A stretch of DNA of 64,000 nt from Kiloniellaceae bacterium. GTDB lineage: Bacteria > Pseudomonadota > Alphaproteobacteria > Kiloniellales > J153. Positions within the stretch are counted from its first letter, which is position 1. Each line of letters starts with the position of its first letter. The stretch spans positions 26,845-90,844 of the forward strand of contig JAJFGL010000011.1 of the NCBI GenBank assembly GCA_021776135.1, in the 5' to 3' direction. Shown in pieces: positions 56,177-64,000 of the stretch. Under the pieces are notes generated by a model that saw only the letters and a program-made list of their open reading frames with translations, had not been told where the DNA came from and searched no databases. The position numbers and the translations under genes were made by a program.

Positions 56177-57910
56177 TTGGCTGTCGAAGTCCTCATATCC
56201 TATCTGACCCGGAAGCGCCGGGGCGACGTGGCGCGGCGCGAGGAAAGGGCCGAAGGTGAGATCATACGCCTGGGCCGCGGCGCCGATTGCCAGATCTATC
56301 TGCCCGATCCCCGCGTGCCGCTGCTTCATTCGGAAATCCACGAACGCGATGGCCGCCTTCATATGGAGACCGTAGGGCCATCCCACGATCTCAAACTCAA
56401 CGGGGCCTCGGTGACCTCGGCCCGCCTCGATCCCGGAAGCAAGATCGGCCTCGGCCCCTACGAACTCGTCGCCGGCACGCAAGAAGATGGGACCGTGACC
56501 CTGTCGGTGGAGCTAATCCGTCCGCTCGGCGACGACTTCGCGGATCTCGACGCCCGTAGCCGGACCCGCGTGCAAAGGGTCGCGCTGAGCAAGCGGGGCT
56601 GGTCTTGGCTCATGTTTATAGTGGTCATGGCGGTGGCGCTCGCGGCCCCGCTTCTCGCGTCTTTGGATAGAGCGCAAGAAAAACCCCTGGCCCGGCCCGG
56701 CGGCGAGGCTGCTTTCTTGGCGAAACAGATCGGTTGGTCCGGGACCGCCGACAGCTTCTGGGAATCCGGCGCCATGTCCCGGCCGCACCAGAACTTCGCC
56801 GCCGATTGCGGGTCGTGTCACCAAAAGCCGTTTATTCAGGTGCGCGACGGCGCCTGTCTGACCTGCCATGCCAAGATCGAACACCATGCGGACGCGGTTT
56901 CCTTTCAGAGCGCCAGCTTCAAAGGCGAGGACTGCGCGTCTTGTCACAAGGAGCATACCGGGACCGCCCCCATGGTTATGGACTCTCAGGCGTTCTGCGT
57001 TTCCTGCCACGCCGGTCTGAGCCAGCGCGAGGCCAAGACAAACCTCCAGGACGCGAGCGATTTCGGCACCGGCCATCCCGAATTCCGGCCCAGCGTTGTC
57101 GTTAATGCCATGGGCCCGGTCTTGGCGCGTATGGAAATCGGGGGCGATCCGAAACCGGTGGAAAAATCCGGCCTCAAGTTCCCGCACGCGAAACACCTGG
57201 ACAAGCGCGGGGTGAAGCATCCCATTCAAGGGACTGTCCGCCTGGAATGCGCCGATTGCCACCGGGAGGAGCCCGGCGGACAAGGGATGCTGCCGATCGC
57301 CATGGAGGCTCATTGTCACGACTGTCACGGGCTGCAATTCGACCCTGCGGCGCCCACACGGCTGCTGCCCCACGGTAAACCGCGCGAGTCCGTGGAACAG
57401 ATGCGGGAGTTTTATTCCAAGTCCGCGCTCCATGGCGGTGTCGAAGACCCCAAGGCGCCGGCGAGCGTGCGTCTCCGGCGCCGTCCGGGTATCGGGCTTT
57501 CGCCGCAGGACAGCGCGGTTTCCTTGAACTGGGCGTTGCAAAAGGCGGCCGATGTCGCGACCGAGACCATCGGCAAGCGGGCTTGCGGAACCTGCCATGT
57601 CGTCACCCCGCCGGGGCCTGGCGATGCCGGCATCTGGGATGTGGTCAAACCCAGGCTGGCCGCGCGTTGGATGCCAAAAGGGCGCTTCGATCACGCCCAG
57701 CACAGGCAGACGGCCTGCGTCGAGTGCCACGACGCCGCCAAGTCCAAAACCGCGATGGACGTTCTCTTACCGGGGATCGAGACATGCCGGGACTGCCATG
57801 GCGGCGAGCAGGCGGTGGCCAAGGTGGCGACCACCTGCGTTTCGTGCCATGACTTTCATCGCCACGGGCTGCCGCCCCTGAAGGCCACCGCGAATAAGGC
57901 GTTGCCTTAG
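56177..57910 (+). CDS. FHA domain - TM - decaheme c-type cytochrome fusion (probable TTG start; alternative ATG 56096)
   Basis: FHA-like IIRLGRGADCQIYLPDPRVPLLHSEIHERDGRLHMETVG...LNGASVTSARLDPGSKIGLGPYELV; TM WSWLMFIVVMAVALAAPLLASL; ten CxxCH: CGSCH, CLTCH, CASCH, CVSCH, CADCH, CHDCH, CGTCH, CVECH, CRDCH, CVSCH. Confidence 0.9.
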   Translation: MAVEVLISYLTRKRRGDVARREERAEGEIIRLGRGADCQIYLPDPRVPLLHSEIHERDGRLHMETVGPSHDLKLNGASVTSARLDPGSKIGLGPYELVAGTQEDGTVTLSVELIRPLGDDFADLDARSRTRVQRVALSKRGWSWLMFIVVMAVALAAPLLASLDRAQEKPLARPGGEAAFLAKQIGWSGTADSFWESGAMSRPHQNFAADCGSCHQKPFIQVRDGACLTCHAKIEHHADAVSFQSASFKGEDCASCHKEHTGTAPMVMDSQAFCVSCHAGLSQREAKTNLQDASDFGTGHPEFRPSVVVNAMGPVLARMEIGGDPKPVEKSGLKFPHAKHLDKRGVKHPIQGTVRLECADCHREEPGGQGMLPIAMEAHCHDCHGLQFDPAAPTRLLPHGKPRESVEQMREFYSKSALHGGVEDPKAPASVRLRRRPGIGLSPQDSAVSLNWALQKAADVATETIGKRACGTCHVVTPPGPGDAGIWDVVKPRLAARWMPKGRFDHAQHRQTACVECHDAAKSKTAMDVLLPGIETCRDCHGGEQAVAKVATTCVSCHDFHRHGLPPLKATANKALP

Positions 57911-57979
57911 CCGGAAGATGCGTTCCTTGCGCGCTTTAAGGGCCTTGAGGTACGCTACTTGAGATAAGGTCCGAGCTTA

Positions 57980-59917
57980 ATGGATCGCTGGGGGGTAAGG
58001 ATGGCGCGTTCCGATCTGACCGCCACGCCAGGGAATTCGGCGAAAACATTCGCGCGCCGGTTTTGCCGGGTTGCTTATCGGATAGCGCCGCTGATCGCGG
58101 TCCTGGCCGTTTTCGCGGCCCCACCGGCGGGTGCCGGCGAAGGCTCGTTCAAATTGGAGCCGCCCCTCGAGCCTGGCAAGTTGGAAACCGGCCGTTCCGA
58201 TAGCTATCCCGCCGGTCTCATGGCGGCCGCGGGCGAGTCTGGCGCCCGGCGCCGCCCCGGCGAGCCGCCGCCGGTCCCGGAAGAGGAATTTCCAACCATC
58301 GACCCCTCGGCTGTGGCGCCGCCGCGCGCCAACATGCCGCGCGAGAGCATCCCGGTGCCGGATCGTTGGCGCCTGATCGATTCATTCGGGGTCACGGAAA
58401 AGTGGTGGGATCCTTATAACCAGAATACCTTGAAGGCAGACCGGCCGTTGTTCGACGACTGGTTCATCAATATCGCGCTCATATCAGATACCATTTACGA
58501 ACCGCGCCGCTTGCCTACGCCGGTCGGCATACAGACAACCGACCGGGCCGGCTCCGTCGATGTCTTTGGCGACGTCAATCAGTTCCTGTTCAACCAGAAC
58601 CTGATTACCTCGGTTTCCTTGATCAAGGGCGACACCGTTTACCGGCCGCCGGATATCGAACTGCGGCTGACCCCAGTCTTCAACTTCAACTATACGGAAG
58701 TCGAAGAAAGGCGGGTTCTGAACATCGATCCGAACCGGGGCACGACCCGCACCGACGGGCATGTCGCCTTGCAGGAAGCCTTCCTGGACTATCATATTCG
58801 CAATGTTTCGGACCGCTTCGACTTCGATTCCATCCGCGTCGGCATACAACCTATCCAGGCCGACTTTCGCGGTTTCCTGTTTCAGGATCAGCAACTCGGC
58901 GTGCGCCTGTTCGGAACCCGCGCCAACAACATCTTTCAATATAACCTGGCTTATTTCCGGCGCATCGAGAAGGACACCAACTCCGGCTTGAACGACTTAA
59001 ACCACCAACTGCGCGAGGACGATGTTTATCTGGCCAACCTTTTTTGGCAGGACTTTCCGGTTCGCGGTTTCGTCTCCCAGGTCACCGCGGTTCACAACCG
59101 GAACCGGGAGAACGACGAGTTTTTCTTCAACAACAACGGTTTCCTGGAACGGCCGGCCTCGCTCGGGGACGAACGGCCGCGCAAGTACCATGTGACCTAT
59201 CTGGGCTATAATGGCGACGGGCATTTCGGCAGGCTGAACCTTAGCGGTTCCTTCTATTACGCCTTCGGTAAAGACAGTCCCAATCAGTTCCGGGGCGACG
59301 GAAAAACCTCCGACATCAAAGCTTTCTTCGCCGCCTTGGAACCCTCGATTGATTTTTCCTGGTTTCGCCTGCGGGGGTCGTTGCTTTACGCCAGCGGCGA
59401 TTCGAACCCCTTCGATAACACCGAGGGCGGTTTCGACGCGATCTTCGAGAACCCGCAATTCGCAGGCGCCGATACCAGCTTCTTTATCCGCCAGGCGGTG
59501 CCCTTGATCGGCGGCGGCGGCGTCGCGCTTTCGGGCCGCAACGCCATACTGCCCTCCCTGCGCTCGTCGAAGGAACAAGGCCAGTCGAACTTCAACAATC
59601 CGGGACTTCGCTTGATCGGCGCCGGCGCCGATATCGACGTGACGCCGGAGTTGCGCCTTTCGGCCAACGCGAATTACCTGGAGTTTGACGATACGTCCTC
59701 GCTGGAATTCCTTCGCAATCAAGGCAGTATCGACCGCTCGATCGGCTGGGACCTTTCCGCCGCGGTCATATATCGTCCGTTCTTCACCCAGAACGTTATC
59801 CTGCGCGCTTCGGGCGCGGTCCTGGTTCCAGGCGATGGTTTCGATGAGTTATTCCGGACCGGCCGGGATCAAGACCTGTTTTATTCGGTCTTGGTAAACC
59901 TGATCATGACCTTCTGA
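57980..59917 (+). CDS. Putative outer-membrane beta-barrel protein of the electron-transfer locus
   Basis: Signal peptide (IAPLIAVLAVFAAPPAGAGE); alternating amphipathic strands rich in Asn/Tyr/Phe; terminal Phe (VLVNLIMTF). Confidence 0.75.
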   Translation: MDRWGVRMARSDLTATPGNSAKTFARRFCRVAYRIAPLIAVLAVFAAPPAGAGEGSFKLEPPLEPGKLETGRSDSYPAGLMAAAGESGARRRPGEPPPVPEEEFPTIDPSAVAPPRANMPRESIPVPDRWRLIDSFGVTEKWWDPYNQNTLKADRPLFDDWFINIALISDTIYEPRRLPTPVGIQTTDRAGSVDVFGDVNQFLFNQNLITSVSLIKGDTVYRPPDIELRLTPVFNFNYTEVEERRVLNIDPNRGTTRTDGHVALQEAFLDYHIRNVSDRFDFDSIRVGIQPIQADFRGFLFQDQQLGVRLFGTRANNIFQYNLAYFRRIEKDTNSGLNDLNHQLREDDVYLANLFWQDFPVRGFVSQVTAVHNRNRENDEFFFNNNGFLERPASLGDERPRKYHVTYLGYNGDGHFGRLNLSGSFYYAFGKDSPNQFRGDGKTSDIKAFFAALEPSIDFSWFRLRGSLLYASGDSNPFDNTEGGFDAIFENPQFAGADTSFFIRQAVPLIGGGGVALSGRNAILPSLRSSKEQGQSNFNNPGLRLIGAGADIDVTPELRLSANANYLEFDDTSSLEFLRNQGSIDRSIGWDLSAAVIYRPFFTQNVILRASGAVLVPGDGFDELFRTGRDQDLFYSVLVNLIMTF

Positions 59918-59924
59918 GCACGGC

Positions 59925-62900
59925 GTGAAACAAGCATCCTATATCCTGGCGGCGGTTTTATTTTTGGCGCTGGCCACGGTAAATGCTTGGGCCGCCAGCG
60001 GCGAATCGCCGCGCGGCATAACCTATGGCAAGACGCCGCCGGCGCCGGCCTTCCAGTCGCTCATGCAGAGTTACGCCAAGAGCCGCGGTTGCCAATCCTG
60101 TCATACCAAGACCGACCAGGCCTCGATGCACGTCACCCCGGCGGTGGTGCTGGGCTGCGCCGATTGCCACGGCGGCGACGCGGCGGTGACCCGGCCGGAG
60201 GGCAGCGAACCGGAGGATACGGCCTACCGGGCGGCGCTCGACCGAGCCCACGTGCAACCGCGTTATCCCAAAACCTGGAACTATCCGTCGAGCGCCAATC
60301 CGAGGAACAGCTATACGCTCTTGAACCGGGAGGCGGCCGAGTACGTCCGTTTCGTCAATCCGAGCGATTACCGGGTGGCGCGGGAGGCTTGCGGCGCCTG
60401 TCACTTGCCGATCATTCAAGCCGCCGAGCGCAGCCTCATGTCGACCAGCGCCATGCTTTGGGGCGGAGCCGCGTACAACAACGGCATCCTGCCGTTCAAG
60501 AACTACAACGTCGGCGAAGCCTATACCCGGGACGGCGAAGCGGCGACGCTGATGAGCCCGCTGCCCCCCAACGAGAAAATGAAAAAACGCGGCATCCTGC
60601 CGTATCTGTTTCCTCTACCGGCCTGGGAGGTCATTCCGGCTGGCGATATCTTCCGGGTATTCGAACGCGGCGGCCGCAACATCGCCAACCTGTTTCCCGA
60701 AATCGGCCTGCCCAACCTTACCGGCAGCATTCAACGGCTCGAGGAGCCGGGACGTCCGGACCTGCGCCAATCGAACCGGGGCCCCGGTACCGGGCTCAGG
60801 ATCTCGGTTCCGGTCATCAACATCACCAAGACCCGCCTGAACGATCCGCACATGTGGTTCCTGGGCACCAACGATCAACCGGGCGATTTTCGTTCCTCGG
60901 GTTGCGCGGGCTGTCATGTGGTCTATGCCAACGACCGGGATCCCCGCCATTCCGGGCCCTATGCCCGCTTCGGCCATGTCGGAGAGAGTCAGACCAGCGA
61001 TCCCACCATACCCAAGGGCGAACAGGGTCATCCGCTGAAGCATAAATTTTCGCGGGCTATCCCGACCAGCCAGTGCATGAGCTGCCACATGCACCAGCCG
61101 AACTCCTTCGTGAATACCTTCCTAGGCTATACCATGTGGGACTACGAATCCGACGCCCCCACCATGTGGCCGGAAGAACAGCGCTACCCGACTTCGGCGG
61201 AGATACGCGCCATCAACGAACGCAACCCGGAAGAAGCGGCGATACGAGGAAAGTGGTCGGATGTGGACTTCCTAAGGGGGGTATCGGAACTCAATCCCAA
61301 GCTCAAGAACACCCAGTTCGCCGATTACCACGGTCACGGCTGGAACTTCCGGGCCGTCTTCAAGAAAGACCGCAAGGGCGATCTTCTCGACGCCGAGGGC
61401 AAGGTGATCGGCCCGGACGATCCCGACAAGTTCAAGAAGGCCGTGCACATGTCGTCCATTCACCTGGATGTCGGGATGAATTGCGTCGATTGTCATTTCT
61501 CTCAAGACTCCCACGGCAACGGTTGGATCCACGGCGAGGTGGCGAACGCCATTGAGATTCGCTGCGCGGATTGTCACGGCACGGCGGAATCCTATCCCAG
61601 CCTTGTCACCTCGGGTCCGGCCGCGAAACCCGGCGGTTTCGATCTATCCTTGCTGCGCAACGAGGACGGCCGCAGGCGTTTTGTCTGGCGCGGCCCTGAT
61701 TGCGGTAAGCCGGCGGGCGGAACCCGCGACTGCAAGCTGTTCCAGCGGCCTATCCTATGGAAAAAGGGCGACACGCCGCCGGAGGATATCGCCAAGGCGA
61801 TCGGCCCGAACCTGGAATGGGAACTTTCCCTGGTTAAGGATACGGTGAACCCGGCCCATGCCGACTACAACCAGAAGGCGGCGCGGGCCAAGCTCATGGC
61901 CATGGGCACGGGCATGGGCTGGGGGCCGGGGGTGGCCGAAACCGGGCGCGCGCACCGCGACGAACGCATGGAATGCTATTCGTGCCATCTGTCCTGGACC
62001 ACCTCCTGCGCCGGCTGTCACTTGCCGATCCAGGCCAACTGGAAGACCGAGCGGAAACATTACGAGGGCGGCGAATCGCGCAACTACGCCACCTATAATC
62101 CCCAGGTTGTCCGCGACCAGATGTTCCAGCTTGGCATCCATTCCACGGTCAAGGGCAACACCATCGCGCCGATCCGCTCGTCCTCCGCGTTGATCCTGTC
62201 CTCCACCAACATCAACCGCGAAAAGATTTACATACAGCAACCGCCGATCGCGGCCTCCGGCTATTCCAGTCAGGCCTTCGCGCCCCACTTCCCGCACACG
62301 GTGCGCAAGACGGAAACCAAGCAGTGCACCGATTGCCACTTGTCCGAGGCCAAAGACAACAACGCCATCATGGCGCAGCTTCTGTTGCTCGGGACCAATT
62401 TCGTTAATTTCGTGGGCTACAACGCCTGGGTCGGCGCCAGCGGCGGCTTCGAAGCGGTGCGGGTCACGGAGTGGGACGAGCCCCAGGCGGTGATCGGCAG
62501 TTACCTGCACAAATACGCCTATCCCGATTGGTACCGGGACCACCTCGGCAAAGAAAAAAAGTTGAGTGAAAGTTATGCCCAATCCGGCGGCCGGGCGGGC
62601 TGTCTGCAGCTTCGCGGCGAGTACCTATACGTTGCCCAGGGCGCGGACGGCATGGAGGCCTACGATGTCGCCTCGATCGCCAACAAGGGCTTTTCCGACC
62701 GCATCATATCGGCGCCTTTCAGTCCGCTCGGGCACGACACGCGGGTCGGATCGGCGAACGCAACCTGCGTGGCCTTGGCGACCACTCAGCCGGTACATCC
62801 GGACCGCATGGACAAAGACGCGGCGACCGAGACTCTCATGCTGGAAACCAACCAGGAGCAGCCCTTCCATCCAATTTACGATTATGCCTTCATCACCGAT

Positions 62901-63761
62901 GCGCAAGAGGGCCTGATCCTGACCGACATCAACACCATGGCCGACGGCGAACCGCGTAATAATTTCCTGGAGCGCACCCTGACTTGGAACGAGGGGGGAA
63001 TCTTGAAGGGCGCCCGCCACATAACCATCGCCGGCCATTATCTCTACATCGCGGCGGATGCCGGCATCGTCGTTTTGAACGTGGACCGGCCCCTGCGGCC
63101 GAAGCTGGTTAGCGTACTTCCCTTCGCGGACGCGCGCGCCAGTGCGATCCAGTTCCGCTACCTCTTCGTGACCGACGCTTTGGGTCTGCATGTTCTCGAC
63201 GCCACCGATCCGGCGCGTCCGCGTAAGGTGGAGGGCGCCTTCGTGCCCTTGGCGGACGCGCGGCGTATTTACCTGGCGCGGACCTTTGCCTATGTGGCCG
63301 CCAAAAAAGAGGGGCTGGTCATTGTCGACGTGGAGCGCCCGGAAACGCCACGTGTGTATATGAAATTCACCGCCGGCGGGCGGATCGCGGATGCCGAGGA
63401 CGTGGTGGTCGGCTCCACCAATGCCTCGCTCATGGCCTATGTGGCCGACGGCCGTGGCGGCCTCAAGGTGGTGCAGCTCACCTCACCGGAGCGGCAGCCG
63501 CGTTTTTACGGCTTCAGCCCGGACCCCAAACCGGAGCTTATCGCCTGGAAGCCGACTAAGTGGCCGGCGCTTTCCTTGTCCAAGGGTCTCGACCGTGACC
63601 GGGCGGTGGACGAGACCGGGGGCCAGATGGCGGTCTTCGGCCGCCTCGGCAGCCGCCCCTTCACGCGCCAGGAGATGCAAAAGCTCTATTTGGACAGGAC
63701 CGGCGCCCCCTGGTTCGTATCCGATACCGGCAAACCGGCGGATTTCGTACCGGCGCCCTGA
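59925..63761 (+). CDS. Secreted decaheme c-type cytochrome fused to C-terminal LVIVD-type beta-propeller
   Basis: Signal peptide; ten CxxCH: CQSCH, CADCH, CGACH, CAGCH, CMSCH, CVDCH, CADCH, CYSCH, CAGCH, CTDCH; C-terminal repeats EYLYVAQGADGMEAYDV, HYLYIAADAGIVVLNVDRP, RYLFVTDALGLHVLDATDP, TFAYVAAKKEGLVIVDVERP, LMAYVADGRGGLKVVQLTSP. Confidence 0.9.
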   Translation: MKQASYILAAVLFLALATVNAWAASGESPRGITYGKTPPAPAFQSLMQSYAKSRGCQSCHTKTDQASMHVTPAVVLGCADCHGGDAAVTRPEGSEPEDTAYRAALDRAHVQPRYPKTWNYPSSANPRNSYTLLNREAAEYVRFVNPSDYRVAREACGACHLPIIQAAERSLMSTSAMLWGGAAYNNGILPFKNYNVGEAYTRDGEAATLMSPLPPNEKMKKRGILPYLFPLPAWEVIPAGDIFRVFERGGRNIANLFPEIGLPNLTGSIQRLEEPGRPDLRQSNRGPGTGLRISVPVINITKTRLNDPHMWFLGTNDQPGDFRSSGCAGCHVVYANDRDPRHSGPYARFGHVGESQTSDPTIPKGEQGHPLKHKFSRAIPTSQCMSCHMHQPNSFVNTFLGYTMWDYESDAPTMWPEEQRYPTSAEIRAINERNPEEAAIRGKWSDVDFLRGVSELNPKLKNTQFADYHGHGWNFRAVFKKDRKGDLLDAEGKVIGPDDPDKFKKAVHMSSIHLDVGMNCVDCHFSQDSHGNGWIHGEVANAIEIRCADCHGTAESYPSLVTSGPAAKPGGFDLSLLRNEDGRRRFVWRGPDCGKPAGGTRDCKLFQRPILWKKGDTPPEDIAKAIGPNLEWELSLVKDTVNPAHADYNQKAARAKLMAMGTGMGWGPGVAETGRAHRDERMECYSCHLSWTTSCAGCHLPIQANWKTERKHYEGGESRNYATYNPQVVRDQMFQLGIHSTVKGNTIAPIRSSSALILSSTNINREKIYIQQPPIAASGYSSQAFAPHFPHTVRKTETKQCTDCHLSEAKDNNAIMAQLLLLGTNFVNFVGYNAWVGASGGFEAVRVTEWDEPQAVIGSYLHKYAYPDWYRDHLGKEKKLSESYAQSGGRAGCLQLRGEYLYVAQGADGMEAYDVASIANKGFSDRIISAPFSPLGHDTRVGSANATCVALATTQPVHPDRMDKDAATETLMLETNQEQPFHPIYDYAFITDAQEGLILTDINTMADGEPRNNFLERTLTWNEGGILKGARHITIAGHYLYIAADAGIVVLNVDRPLRPKLVSVLPFADARASAIQFRYLFVTDALGLHVLDATDPARPRKVEGAFVPLADARRIYLARTFAYVAAKKEGLVIVDVERPETPRVYMKFTAGGRIADAEDVVVGSTNASLMAYVADGRGGLKVVQLTSPERQPRFYGFSPDPKPELIAWKPTKWPALSLSKGLDRDRAVDETGGQMAVFGRLGSRPFTRQEMQKLYLDRTGAPWFVSDTGKPADFVPAP

Positions 63762-63929
63762 AACCGGGCCTCCTCCTCGTCATACACGGATCAACGCTCC
63801 TTGGTATAATCGCCTGGCGGCGGCATGGACTCTTTATGCCACACACGGTCTTTCTCATCCTGGAGACCTTTGCACGAAGGGATAGATAGTGATTCGATGA
63901 TTTTGTTAGTTCATTGATTGGAGCGAAGC

Positions 63930-64000
63930 ATGACAGAGCGTCGAATTGGTCAGTTAGGCTGGTCTGATGGGGTTGTTATGAAGCGGGGTGCTGACCGGGG
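63930..64000 (+). CDS. Possible transposase N-terminus (IS5-like?), truncated by window end
   Basis: Open frame MTERRIGQLGWSDGVVMKRGADRG; preceded by a TIR-like ggagacctttgcacgaagg (63862-63880). Confidence 0.35.
   Translation, partial: MTERRIGQLGWSDGVVMKRGADR

Overview
64 kb window of a high-GC genome. Gene content and order (hisS-hemA-prfA-prmC-DUF4167-clpB; carAB-yqeY-dnaG-rpoD-tRNA) suggest an alphaproteobacterium, possibly Rhodospirillales-like (inference). Most of positions 1-52.8 kb is housekeeping and general metabolism: translation, ClpB, kbl-tdh threonine degradation, gamma-glutamyltransferase, an EF-G paralog, MsrP, carbamoyl-phosphate synthase, primase, sigma70 and one CAU tRNA. 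The outstanding region is 52.9-63.8 kb, five consecutive same-strand genes that look like a transmembrane and trans-outer-membrane electron-transfer system: (1) an 800-aa fusion of FAD/NAD(P) oxidoreductase, two cyclic-nucleotide-binding domains and a four-cluster ferredoxin; (2) a b-type-cytochrome-like membrane protein; (3) an FHA domain-TM-decaheme cytochrome c fusion; (4) an outer-membrane beta-barrel; (5) a secreted decaheme cytochrome c fused to an LVIVD-type beta-propeller. Other notable items: a stand-alone encapsulated-ferritin-like (EncFtn) gene with no visible encapsulin shell gene; a GxxExxY-family gene broken by one in-frame TAA and flanked by inverted CACAGAG-type repeats, one of which is part of a ~97-bp duplication carrying the gene's 3' end; several intergenic inverted repeats; and a possible IS element entering at the right edge. 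All family names come from reading the supplied translations; no database search was run.
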